Positions 34,275-43,600 of a stretch of 64,000 bases of DNA are shown here, in pieces. The notes beneath the pieces are model-generated. The model saw nothing but the letters and a program-made list of their open reading frames with translations. It was not told where the DNA came from and did not search any database. The position numbers and the translations under genes are program-made. Each line of letters begins with the position of its first letter. Position 1 is the stretch's first letter. The stretch is from positions 47,969 to 111,968 of the forward strand of contig JAKSNJ010000003.1 in the NCBI GenBank assembly GCA_024399965.1, read 5' to 3'. Origin of the DNA: Paludibacteraceae bacterium. Lineage in GTDB: Bacteria; Bacteroidota; Bacteroidia; Bacteroidales; Paludibacteraceae.

Positions 34275-35389
34275 GCTAATACGGCAGAGATGATATAATC
34301 CAGTTGTTCGTCGGTCAGTTCGGTATGCATAGGCAACGACAAGACGCAACCTGCCAGACGTTCAGCCACAGGGAAATCACCCTGTTTGTAACGCGGGTCT
34401 TGGTAGGCCTTCTGCATGTGTAAGGGTACGGGATAGTACACCATAGCAGGTATTTGTTTCTCCGCCAGTTTCTGCTTGAGGGCATCGCGGTCCTGACCAA
34501 TCACGCGCAAGGTGTATTGGTGGAAGACGTGGGTGGAGTTTGCATTACGTCCGGGAATGAGCATATCGGCACGAGAGCCAAAGGCCTCGTCATAACGCGC
34601 AGCAGCACGTTGGCGAGCAGCGATGTACTCGTCCAAGTGAGGCAGTTTGGCGTCCAAAATAGCTGCCTGAATACTGTCCAAACGCGAATTGACACCGACT
34701 TCGTCATGGTGATAGCGAACTACCATACCGTGGTTGGCAATAGCACGAATGTGCGCAGCCAAGTTATCATCGTTGGTAAAGAGGGCACCACCGTCACCGT
34801 AGCAACCGAGGTTCTTGGACGGGAAGAACGATGTGCAACCTATTTCGCCCATCGTACATGCCTGTTTGCGTGTACCATCGGAGAACGTATAAACCGAACC
34901 AATGGCCTGACAACCGTCTTCGACAACATATAAGTTGTGCTCTTTGGCGATTTGGAGAATCTGCTCCATATCGGCACACTGACCGAAGAGGTGAACAGGT
35001 ACGATGGCTTTGGTCTTGGGTGTGATGGCTTTGCGGATGGCGTCAACGGATATATTCATTGTGTCCCAATCGACATCTACCACCACGGGAGTCAGTCCCA
35101 ACAGCGCCACCACTTCGGCGGTAGCGATAAACGTAAACGTGGGAGTGATGACCTCGTCACCGGGTTTGAGCCCAAGTGCCATAAGGGCTATTTGCAGGGC
35201 ATCGGTACCGTTGCCAACAGGAATAACGTGCTTGGCACCCGTATATTGCTGCAAATGCTCCTGAAAAGCCGTAACTTGAGGACCCTTGATGAACTGGGCC
35301 GACTCAATAACATCCATAATGCCGCGATCTATGTCGGCTTTGATACGTTGGTACTGCGATTGCAGATCCACCATTTGAATAGGTTTCAT
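34271..35389 (-). CDS. DegT/DnrJ/EryC1/StrS sugar aminotransferase
   Basis: 372 residues, PLP-dependent. Seen: YTGAKHVIPVGNGTDALQIA, PTFTFIATAEVVALLG, VHLFGQCADM, VEDGCQAIGS (the Asp that binds the PLP ring nitrogen), TSFFPSKNLGCYGDGGALF (Lys of the Schiff base) and NSRLDSIQAAIL. The family transfers amino groups to nucleotide-linked keto-sugars for O-antigen, capsule or glycan synthesis. WbpE-like members are closest by pattern. The place between yajC and rpoN is not a polysaccharide locus, so the sugar target is open. Confidence 0.9.
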   Translation of the reverse strand: MKPIQMVDLQSQYQRIKADIDRGIMDVIESAQFIKGPQVTAFQEHLQQYTGAKHVIPVGNGTDALQIALMALGLKPGDEVITPTFTFIATAEVVALLGLTPVVVDVDWDTMNISVDAIRKAITPKTKAIVPVHLFGQCADMEQILQIAKEHNLYVVEDGCQAIGSVYTFSDGTRKQACTMGEIGCTSFFPSKNLGCYGDGGALFTNDDNLAAHIRAIANHGMVVRYHHDEVGVNSRLDSIQAAILDAKLPHLDEYIAARQRAAARYDEAFGSRADMLIPGRNANSTHVFHQYTLRVIGQDRDALKQKLAEKQIPAMVYYPVPLHMQKAYQDPRYKQGDFPVAERLAGCVLSLPMHTELTDEQLDYIISAVLA

Positions 35390-35398
35390 ACGCGCTAA

Positions 35399-35743
35399 TT
35401 ATTTTGTGTTTGCATTGGCAGCGTCGGCTTGTACGTCTTCGGCAGAAGCATAAACGCTGGCTTTGTCTAACTTGAGAACAACATCTTTGGCAACCTCGAT
35501 GAGGAAGGTAGTGTCCTGTACCTCACGAATGATACCGTGAATACCACCTGCGGTAATCACTTTATCTCCCTTTTTCATGGCCTCACGTTGCTTTTGCAAC
35601 TCCTTTTGCTTCTTGGTCTGAGGACGAATCATGAAGAAATAGAATACCACGAAGATGAGGATCATCATAATCCAGAAACTCCATTGACTACCCTGTTGGG
35701 GGGCTGCAGCGTTGGCAGCTTGTAAGAAAATAAAATTCAGCAT
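35399..35743 (-). CDS. yajC: Preprotein translocase subunit YajC
   Basis: 114 residues. Short N-terminus, one TM (SFWIMMILIFVVFYFFMIRP, residues about 22-41), then the conserved KKQKELQKQREAMKKGDKV and ITAGGIHGIIREVQDTTFLI. YajC joins SecDF at the translocon. It lies 2 bp after nusB and 9 bp before the aminotransferase gene. Confidence 0.95.
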   Translation of the reverse strand: MLNFIFLQAANAAAPQQGSQWSFWIMMILIFVVFYFFMIRPQTKKQKELQKQREAMKKGDKVITAGGIHGIIREVQDTTFLIEVAKDVVLKLDKASVYASAEDVQADAANANTK

Positions 35744-35745
35744 AA

Positions 35746-36678
35746 TTATTGGATTTTAAATAGTTGTTGTGTACGAATGATTTCGTCTAATATACCATTG
35801 ACAAAGACATAACTCTTGTCCGACGAATACTCTTTGGTGAGCTCGATATACTCGTTGAGGGTGACCTGTGCCGCTATGTCCGGGAATTCACACAATTCAG
35901 TCAGTGCCATTTGCAGAATAATACGGTCCATCATGGCCACACGACCTATTTCCCAGTTCTTGAGGTGCTGCTCGATTAAGTCGTCATACTCGTCTTTGTG
36001 CGCCAGCGCTTCCTCCATGAGTTGTTGCGCAAACTGCAGTTCATCTTCCGAGTCAAACATCTCCAAAATCGGTTGCTCGGCACCCTGCTCCTGCTGGAAA
36101 CGCTTGATGGTCTTTACTACATAACTGAGCACCACATTGAGGTCCACTTGCCAGTTCTGCTGGTCCAGATTCAGTTCCAGTTCCTCCAGCGCCGTGAGGA
36201 GTGCCTCGTTATCGGGGAGCAGGTCGGAGTAGATTTTCCGCCAGAGCAGTTTTTCGTCCTCGTATGTAGGCGCGTCCAGTGCCATAAACTGCTTGTAGTA
36301 GTCACACTCCTGCAACTGCTTGTAGAGGGCAGCCATCACGTCCATAGCCGGCTCCCACGTCAGGTGTGAAGCGGACAGCAAGTGGCGAAGGGTCTTGTTG
36401 GTGAATATCTGATGTGCCAACGTATTATCGGCAAAACGGCGATTGGGCGTATATTTGGTGTGCGTAAAGCGTGCCCGTTCACCCTGCTCTGCGATGTAGT
36501 TCTGCGCATAGGTGGTCAATTCGTCCGCCAAAGACAGCAGCATAGCATATAAATTATAGGTATCCGAAAAACTTGTCAGCAGGTCTTTTCGTGCCTGTGC
36601 AGGTGTTTTGTCTCCGTCTTCATAGTACGCGAACAGAGTTTGTAATACCCTCGTCCGCACTAATGTTCTATTTATCAT
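35746..36678 (-). CDS. nusB: Transcription antitermination factor NusB
   Basis: 310 residues, the long Bacteroidota form in which the NusB helical bundle sits in the C-terminal half. MINRTLVRTRVLQTLFAYYE opens the protein; NWEIGRVAMMDRIILQMALT and IAAQVTLNEYIELTKEYSSD carry the core. It binds boxA RNA with NusE in rRNA antitermination. It lies 6 bp after CYTH and 2 bp before yajC. Confidence 0.95.
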   Translation of the reverse strand: MINRTLVRTRVLQTLFAYYEDGDKTPAQARKDLLTSFSDTYNLYAMLLSLADELTTYAQNYIAEQGERARFTHTKYTPNRRFADNTLAHQIFTNKTLRHLLSASHLTWEPAMDVMAALYKQLQECDYYKQFMALDAPTYEDEKLLWRKIYSDLLPDNEALLTALEELELNLDQQNWQVDLNVVLSYVVKTIKRFQQEQGAEQPILEMFDSEDELQFAQQLMEEALAHKDEYDDLIEQHLKNWEIGRVAMMDRIILQMALTELCEFPDIAAQVTLNEYIELTKEYSSDKSYVFVNGILDEIIRTQQLFKIQ

Positions 36679-36684
36679 TGTCTA

Positions 36685-37179
36685 TTAATTATTATTCCAC
36701 GTTTTATAGGGGCGTTGCGATAGGAACGAGTTGTAATAGCGAGGGTCAAAGGTTACCTCCTCACCCAAGAAAGCAGGGTGTTCAAAAGTCGTGTCCTCGC
36801 TTGGCAACTCCACTTCCGCCATTACCAGTCCCTCGTTGTCACCGGCGAACTCGTCCACCTCGCAAGTCAGTCCTTCTGCCAAAGGCACCAACCAGCGCGT
36901 TTTCTCCACCACTCCCGGCAACGCCAAGCGAAAGAGTTCGGCAACCTCCTGCAGGGAAATCTCTTTTTCAAACTCATAGCGCGAGAAGCCGTTGGCTTGC
37001 GCCTTGGATTTAATGGTGAGGAATGCCTGATTGCCCCAACGGCGAATACGCACGTTGCAATTAGGATTAAGTGACAGATAGCCCTGACGAATGACTATAT
37101 GGTCCGTCGCTAACGCCTTGTAAGAGTCATTCCGAACAAGGAACTTGCGTTCTATCTCTATGTTATTGATGCTGCTCAC
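36685..37179 (-). CDS. CYTH domain protein
   Basis: 164 residues. The ExExK signature is NIEIERKFLV at the N-terminus, followed by IRQGYLSL, VRIRRWGNQAFLTIKSK, RYEFEKEIS and CEVDEFAGDNEGLVMAEVEL. These acidic and basic strands form the tunnel of triphosphate-processing enzymes; bacterial members act on inorganic triphosphate or tripolyphosphate. The start lies within the end of the DUF4301 gene (17-bp overlap). Confidence 0.92.
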   Translation of the reverse strand: MSSINNIEIERKFLVRNDSYKALATDHIVIRQGYLSLNPNCNVRIRRWGNQAFLTIKSKAQANGFSRYEFEKEISLQEVAELFRLALPGVVEKTRWLVPLAEGLTCEVDEFAGDNEGLVMAEVELPSEDTTFEHPAFLGEEVTFDPRYYNSFLSQRPYKTWNNN

Positions 37180-38500
37180 GAAGTAGGTCGTTTACGGTTT
37201 TAACAGGGTTAAAGGTAGAGACGGGCACTTCCACGAACAAGGTGTTCCAGCGGCTCATAGCACCGTTCCACAGGCCGGGTAACTCCAGTGCCAGCAGTTC
37301 CTTACCGTCCTTGGACTTATGCGATATAAAGCCCGTAGCGGGGTCCACAAAGTCCGGCAGATGGTAGGGCTTACCATTCTCGTCACGCACGGCACAAACC
37401 AAATCGACAGGATTGAAGTGCGTGGCTTTGGCCATCAGCTCAGGGCGGCTAATCTGACTGGATTCGAGTATTTGGTGCGATATACGTCCGTCTGCTTCAC
37501 GCACAAGGAATGGTCCGCCACCGGGTTCGCCGGTGTTCTTCACCACACCGCACACACGTATCGGGCGACGCAGCAGGGCTTTCTGTTCCTCACTAACCGA
37601 CGGGTCGCGCAGCAGGGAGAATACACGCTGTTGCTCCTCTACGAGAACACCTGCCAGCACCTGTTTGAAAAGGACCGTATCTTTTTTGTGGCGGTCAGGC
37701 ACCACATTGTCTATATTCTTGATAAAGACGATATCCGCTTGCTGCTGATTGAGGTTTTCTATCAGGGCACCGTGTCCACCCGGGCGGAAGAGAAGCGAGC
37801 CGTCGGCTTGACGGAAGGGTGTGCCATCAGGATTGGCAGCCAGCGTGTCGGTAGAAGGCATTTGCTCGGAGAAAGACACCTCGTAACGCACCTTGTATTT
37901 CTTCTCAAGTGCAGGCAGGCATTGCGCTATATGGTGGCGGAAAAGCGGCAGATGGTCATGCGAGACGGTAAAATGTATTCGCACGATGCCATTGGACGCC
38001 GCATAGAGAGCGCCTTCCACCAAATGCTCCATAGCGGGCGTACGCGCGCCATCGCGATAAGTATGGAATAGCAACAAGCCCTTGGGCAGATTGCCGTAAT
38101 TCATATCTTGCAGCAGGTACCGCACGGCATCTTGCCCCTGCTTGCCTTCCAACTGCTTGCCAAAGGCAAACTTGTCGATATGGGACAAAAAAGTAGTGAC
38201 AAAAGGCGTCTCTACCCCATCGTTGAGATACGCGAACAGGTCCTTGAACATACGGCTGGCAGCGCCGCTGGCAGGAACGAACTTGAGGACAGAATGCCCC
38301 TCGGCCAAGTACTGCTGCCACACTTGCACGTAATGGTTCCTCTCCGCCACAGATGGACGGAAGATGCCATTTTTGGTAGAGGCGGGCCCTACAATGTCTA
38401 ATTCAGGAAAACCTGTACGGAAACACTCCAACTGCGTTTCGGCAGTAGCCAAAGAAATGTGATGCTGCTCCAACTGACAAATATCGGAAGGTGTGAACAT
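37163..38500 (-). CDS. DUF4301 protein
   Basis: 445 residues spanning the whole DUF4301 family of Bacteroidota. Seen: KFVPASGAASRMFKDLFAYL, FRQADGSLLFRPGGHGALIE, ADIVFIKNIDNVVPDRHK and RVCGVVKNTGEPGGGPFLVR. The PASGAASRMFK and GGHGALIENLN stretches resemble nucleotide-sugar or UTP-binding loops of nucleotidyltransferases, but no activity is known to me. First gene of the long minus-strand run, with a good promoter at 38517-38548. Confidence 0.88.
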   Translation of the reverse strand: MFTPSDICQLEQHHISLATAETQLECFRTGFPELDIVGPASTKNGIFRPSVAERNHYVQVWQQYLAEGHSVLKFVPASGAASRMFKDLFAYLNDGVETPFVTTFLSHIDKFAFGKQLEGKQGQDAVRYLLQDMNYGNLPKGLLLFHTYRDGARTPAMEHLVEGALYAASNGIVRIHFTVSHDHLPLFRHHIAQCLPALEKKYKVRYEVSFSEQMPSTDTLAANPDGTPFRQADGSLLFRPGGHGALIENLNQQQADIVFIKNIDNVVPDRHKKDTVLFKQVLAGVLVEEQQRVFSLLRDPSVSEEQKALLRRPIRVCGVVKNTGEPGGGPFLVREADGRISHQILESSQISRPELMAKATHFNPVDLVCAVRDENGKPYHLPDFVDPATGFISHKSKDGKELLALELPGLWNGAMSRWNTLFVEVPVSTFNPVKTVNDLLREQHQ

Positions 38501-38516
38501 AGTCGCTAATTTTCTG

Positions 38517-38548
38517 CAAAGTTACAAGAATTTTGGCAAATACGCAAA
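38517..38548 (-). promoter_or_regulatory. Promoter of the DUF4301-CYTH-nusB run
   Basis: On the minus strand TTTG (38548-38545), a 20-nt spacer, then TAACTTTG (38524-38517), 16 bp from the DUF4301 ATG. It is back to back with the tRNA-Ser promoter. Confidence 0.85.
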
Positions 38549-38574
38549 TTATTTTGCATTTTTTTGCCGAAAAA

Positions 38575-38606
38575 TTTGGTCATGTCCCAAAAAAGTTGTA
38601 CTTTTG
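38575..38606 (+). promoter_or_regulatory. Promoter upstream of tRNA-Ser
   Basis: TTTG at 38575-38578, a 20-nt spacer, then TACTTTTG at 38599-38606. The TTTG box lies in CGAAAAATTTGGTCAT, the same 16 bases found at the tRNA-Asp promoter. The tRNA starts 170 nt downstream, so the transcript has a long 5' leader. Confidence 0.75.
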
Positions 38607-38776
38607 CAGCGCTTTTGAAAAGAAAGCAGATTCAGACAAGAATCCAACAACCTCGGCGAGAAAGTTATTTCGAGCCAAAAAATCAAAGCACAACTTGTTG
38701 TGGTTTGAAGAGGAGAAAGGAACGAAGTGCTTAATTTGCATCGCAAATTCATTCCACGAAGTTTCTTTCGACGACA

Positions 38777-38863
<87 letters not shown>

Positions 38864-38872
38864 CAAAAAACT

Positions 38873-38910
38873 AATTAGGGAACCTTTTTGGGGCTCCCTA
38901 ATTTTCTTTT
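38873..38910 (+). terminator. Intrinsic terminator of tRNA-Ser
   Basis: Stem AATTAGGGA with TCCCTAATT, extended inside by CC/GG pairing, then TTTTCTTTTT. It starts 10 nt after the tRNA. Confidence 0.88.
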
Positions 38911-38948
38911 TAGAGAAGGCGGAGGGCCATGAAGAGGAGGAAGAGAGT

Positions 38949-40085
38949 TTACAAGTTGAGATAGTTGACTAAACCACCATATTGTGTGAATAACTGCTCT
39001 GTACCGGCATACACCACTTTTGAGGACACTATTTCATCACCCAACAACGTCTGCAAATGCTTGAGGGCTTTGGTAAAGTCAGCATGAAAACGCTCTGATG
39101 ACTTTATCTCAATTGCCCGAATGCCCTGCGCCTCCTCCTGAATAATATCCACTTCTTGACTTTGGTCTCTATAAAAGGATAAATTGCTCTTGTGTCCGGC
39201 ATTATAACATCCCTTAAGCAATTCACATACCACCATATTCTCAAATATAGCACCACGCAAGGGGTGATGCGCCAACTGCTGCACATTTGTTATACCCAAA
39301 AGATAAGATACCAAGCCCACGTCGTAGAAATATACCTTTGGGGTCTTGGTCAGTCGCTTACCTATATTGCGGTAAAAAGGTTGCAACGTAAATGCCGTAT
39401 ACGATGTTTCTAATATACTCATCCAAGCTTGGATAGTTTTGTAATCTATTCCCAATTCAGACCCTATAGACGATGCCACAAACATATTTCCCACTCGAGA
39501 GGCAAGCAGTGTCAAGAAGCGCTGAAACAAACTCAAATCTTTAACATTCTGGATCTGACGAACATCACGCTGTATATACGTGGCTACGTAACTATCATAT
39601 ACCATATCAGGCGATTTACCATCGCCCCATACAGCAGGATAGAATCCTCGCCACAGTAATTCATCGGTAGGAATATGTGCATCGTTTCCTAATTCCTGAA
39701 TACTTAGCGGCAGTAGCCGAAGCACGGCTACACGCCCAGCCAAAGATTGGGTGATATTTTGCATCAAGAGAAAGTCACTACTCCCACTCAAAATATACCG
39801 ATAGTCCTTATGCTCATCCACGACCACTTGTAGGGCAGAAAACAATTCGGGTAAGTTCTGGGCTTCATCAATAATCAGTCCATGCGGGTATTGCAATAAA
39901 TATCCCTCTATATCCTTACGCACCAATTCGCACGTGGTAGAACGTTCTAAATTGACATACTGATAGTCAGGGAAGGCCATTTTGCACAATGTTGTCTTGC
40001 CTGATTGCCGTGGACCTGTCACCGAGATAACACTCCAATTAGCACTTAATTCTACTAATTTCTGTTGTAAGATTCGTTGATACAT
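38949..40085 (-). CDS. AAA_14/DUF4143 ATP-binding protein
   Basis: 378 residues from ATG 40085 (MYQRILQQKLVELSANWSVI); the open frame extends 36 codons further but across its promoter. Walker A is VTGPRQSGKTTLCKM and Walker B is GLIIDEAQNLPELF. ILSGSSDFLLMQ and AGRVAVLRLLPLS are typical of the family. The C-terminal DUF4143 has a nuclease-like end (QEVDIIQEE, IRAIEIKSSERF). These proteins are common and often duplicated in Bacteroidota; they may be linked to toxin-antitoxin-like or mobile functions, but no role is proven. Confidence 0.9.
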   Translation of the reverse strand: MYQRILQQKLVELSANWSVISVTGPRQSGKTTLCKMAFPDYQYVNLERSTTCELVRKDIEGYLLQYPHGLIIDEAQNLPELFSALQVVVDEHKDYRYILSGSSDFLLMQNITQSLAGRVAVLRLLPLSIQELGNDAHIPTDELLWRGFYPAVWGDGKSPDMVYDSYVATYIQRDVRQIQNVKDLSLFQRFLTLLASRVGNMFVASSIGSELGIDYKTIQAWMSILETSYTAFTLQPFYRNIGKRLTKTPKVYFYDVGLVSYLLGITNVQQLAHHPLRGAIFENMVVCELLKGCYNAGHKSNLSFYRDQSQEVDIIQEEAQGIRAIEIKSSERFHADFTKALKHLQTLLGDEIVSSKVVYAGTEQLFTQYGGLVNYLNL

Positions 40086-40132
40086 ATAAGCCGTTTTTTG
40101 ACAGATTAGGAATGCCACTCCTAATTTGCACG

Positions 40133-40164
40133 CAAAATTACAATAAAAAATTGACTTATGCAAG
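40133..40164 (-). promoter_or_regulatory. Probable promoter of the AAA_14/DUF4143 gene
   Basis: On the minus strand CTTG (one base off TTTG, 40164-40161), a 20-nt spacer, then TAATTTTG (40140-40133), 48 bp upstream of the ATG. Confidence 0.55.
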
Positions 40165-40190
40165 AAAAAAGCGCCTAAAAGCGCTTTTTT
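40165..40190 (-). terminator. Bidirectional intrinsic terminator
   Basis: AAAAAAGCGC and GCGCTTTTTT form a 10-bp stem around CTAAAA. It ends the 40219-40593 gene on the minus strand. Confidence 0.85.
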
Positions 40191-40218
40191 CACGAATTCG
40201 AAGGTACAGAGGGTGAAT

Positions 40219-40593
40219 TTACGCCCTTTTTCGGCGTGCTAAGAACGCATATCCGGCAGCAAGAAGCAGCAGGAACGGAACAGCATCACCAACAGGAACG
40301 GGTCCATCAGTTTGCTCCCCACCGGGTGTACCTGCATCTTCACGATCCTCTAATCGTCCACGATTAGCAACATAGCCGGGGTCTCCAGCCATACCATACG
40401 AGTTGATGGTGGGGGTAGAGCTATATGCACTACCCGACCCCATCATTGTACTCGTAGAACCAAACCCAGCTGATGGTGCCGCTGCACCATCAATCTGGGC
40501 CACCACACCTACAGACACACACAACAGTAGGCAGGTTAACACACACATTTTCTTGTTCTTTATCATGTTGTTCATTATCTTAAGCATTTTCAT
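40219..40593 (-). CDS. Small secreted protein with C-terminal sorting-like tail
   Basis: 124 residues. A signal peptide (about 16-32, CVLTCLLLCVSVGVVAQ) is followed by a low-complexity Gly/Ser/Thr/Ala region (about 33-85). The end is PVPVGDAVPFLLLLAAGYAF plus LARRKRA: a short motif, a hydrophobic helix and a basic tail, which is the layout of PEP-CTERM and related sorting signals. I do not recognise the exact class. It follows the giant secreted protein after 20 bp, so probably in one transcript. The protein may be membrane-held or cut and attached. Function unknown; other in-frame ATGs at codons 7 and 10 are possible starts. Confidence 0.65.
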   Translation of the reverse strand: MKMLKIMNNMIKNKKMCVLTCLLLCVSVGVVAQIDGAAAPSAGFGSTSTMMGSGSAYSSTPTINSYGMAGDPGYVANRGRLEDREDAGTPGGEQTDGPVPVGDAVPFLLLLAAGYAFLARRKRA

Positions 40594-40613
40594 ATCGCTA
40601 TCTTCCTCCTTTC

Positions 40614-43600
40614 TTATTTCACGCGGTTCAACATTGCACCTCTGCCATCATAGAGTTGTCCGTTCAGACGAATCTTCAGGTGCTCCTCCTCGATATACTT
40701 GTACGGCAGCATATCGCCGTGAATAGCGTCTTCGCCGGTAACAATGGGATGCTGCTCATACGGGTTCGTGTCCGTGAGCGAGAAGCGACGCTCCAAACTG
40801 GTGGTGTAAGACGAGAAGGTATAGCTGTTACCATTCTTGATTTCCGTATAGGTGTCCGTATTGGCATCGTAGAGATAGAGACGGTCGGTACCATTGTAGT
40901 CGAAAGTAATGGTATAGGTCTCGTCTTCGCCTTTGTAGAAGCCAAACTGTGTGCCCACCAACTCAGGTTGAGCCGATACGGCCAGTTTACCACTTTGTGG
41001 CAATACATATAGCTGTACGGCATTGACATCGCCTAACATCTTCTCACCGTCCCAACCGTTATCCACAGCGTCTGTGAATTGGTTGTGTTGGAATAGATAG
41101 AGGAAGTCGTTGTAGCGTGCGCCCTTCACATCTATGCGGAGCGTAACCACCTCGGCTGGGTCTATGTCATTGTTAGTAGCACGACTTGGGGCACGCATTG
41201 GCTGAATGTCGATACCACCGTTGGACTTGCGAACCAGTTGGTCGTAGTTCATTACCACTTTGGCATCAGCAGCAGTAGCGCGTACTTGGAAGGCCTGCAT
41301 AGCAGGAATCACTTGCAACGTACTGCTCATCAATTGTGAAGCTTTAACAGGGATAGAGATATATTGTCCTGCCTCGCTACCAACACCTGCCGTTCCTTGC
41401 TCGTCCAAGCCGGTATTGAGGATAACGATAGTGGCCTCAGCATTGACAAAGTCAGACACTTCCCATTGGTGGATGTTGATAGGAGCCGACCATGAGTTAC
41501 CGATGATGTTCAGTCCAGCACGTTTAGTCGTTCCTGAATAATCCAACGGTTGTACGCGGTCTTCGGTGGATACCAGTGTACCTTGCATCCAGAAGGTGCC
41601 TGGCTCTTTACGAGATATGCAGTAGCCATCAAATGGGGTCATGCCATCGCCGTTCTTCATCATTGCGCCCCAGCCCTTAGTGCTGTTGTCCCAATGTGAT
41701 AGCCAAGCGCCGTAGTAGTTGTATTGCACATCGTTCACATCGCAGAACGGCGTAGCAGCCCATTGCCATTTGCAACTGTTAGGCGCACCGGAAGCTTTGG
41801 AGTAGTATTCCATCGTAGCGCGGTCAGCGTTGCTATTGTCGAAGATGAGGGCACCAGTGCCTGTTGCATCAGAGTGAATGTAGATGTCGTTGACGGTAGT
41901 AGGATCACCGTTGCTACGTTTAACTGTACCTGCTACTTGCAGAGCAGCGGTAGAATTGATTTCCAACTTGCTGTTGTCGTACAATACAACCTTGGCTGCC
42001 TTAGCAGAAGCGTCAGTTACTTTTACATTGGCTTTGATGTTGGTTTGGATATCTTCAGTCGGCAATGTGGATATTGCACCACTACGATATTGCCAGTTGG
42101 TCAGTTTAGACCAATCAGAATCCTCTGTTCCAATAAACTCATAAGCATTTGTACAACCGTCAGAAGCCGTTACAGAGAACGAATAGATATAGATATTATT
42201 CGTTCCACTCGTTTCCTTAATGTAATAGGTTCCACCACTTGTAATAGTACAGGAAGCGGTTTCCAATGTCGGGGCAGTCCATTCGGCGGCATCACCATTG
42301 ACAATTGTTCCTTTTAGCGATTGAGTCGTCAGATTGCCGGTCTCACCAGCAATAGCCAACGTAGCATCACCACCATTATATGTAGCCGCACTAACTGAGA
42401 TAGTTCCGTTAGTTACATCAGCAGGGACAGTAATCGTAACAATGGTGCTATTACTACTACCTTTGATTGCCGGTTTCGTCATCTTATGCTTAGTATCCGA
42501 GGACGCATTGCTCAATGCAATACTTATTCCATTTGTGACAATATCCTTCTCTACATCATAAGATATATCAAATTTGTCGATATTATTAAATACGGCAGAA
42601 TAGTGTTGTTCCAGAGACGGATTCCACTTGGCGTAGAGGGTAAAGTCCTCAGTAGCCGGGATGTTCTCAATCACTTCGCCATCGGCGTACATAACCACTC
42701 CTGTTGGGGTAGTAGCCCAACCTGCAAAGATGTTGCAGCCCAATGTAAATCCGTTATTGGGTAATGTAACATCATCGCCTGTTTGGAAGTACACTGCTTC
42801 GGTTGTACCTTCTACATCATCGCCATTGCCATCAAAAGTAATGGTAATAGCCGTAATGGTGATGGCAGCCGAATTAGAGTTTGCACTTGCTGAATAGTGG
42901 CGGTCTTGTGAAGCAGTTACTACGCAACGATAATACAAAGTGCCGGCAGCAGCAGACGAGGGTGAATAGGTATCGCTATTGGTATCATCTGTTAAATTAG
43001 CCCATTCTTCATTATCTACAGAAGATTGCCATTGATACGACAGATTGTCATTCGGGTCGGCTTTTTCCGCCACAACGGATAGCGTTATCTTGGCATCTTT
43101 CTCGTATGTACCACCTACTGGATCTGTCGTGATAGTGGGAGCCGTGCAAGAAGGATAGGTAACCTCCATCGTAGAAGATACAACTTGTTCGGCAAAACAG
43201 CCATAGATAGCTATAGTTGCTTTCAGTTCAGTAGTACCGGCTCCTACTAAGGTTACCACGCCAGTTGTAGCATCAACGGTTGCCACATCGGTATTGGTAC
43301 TGCTGTAAGTGATTGCACCAGCAGACTCATCTGAAACAGCGGAGATAGTGAAACCGCCATCTGCCCAAGGACGTTTGGCAGGTGCTTCATCTACCCAAGT
43401 GAGGTCAGGAGAAACATATTTGGTAGATTTGCGAGAAATGAAAACGCTATTAATATAGTTGTTGGAACCACCACGACCAACTACAAAAGAGGTTTGTCCC
43501 GCAATACCATCATTTGCGACAACTGTATAATTTCCTATCGTCTCTACATTCTTATCTGTAGGTTGAGCCAAAGTTGTAACATTGGTTAAGGTAGTTAGAT

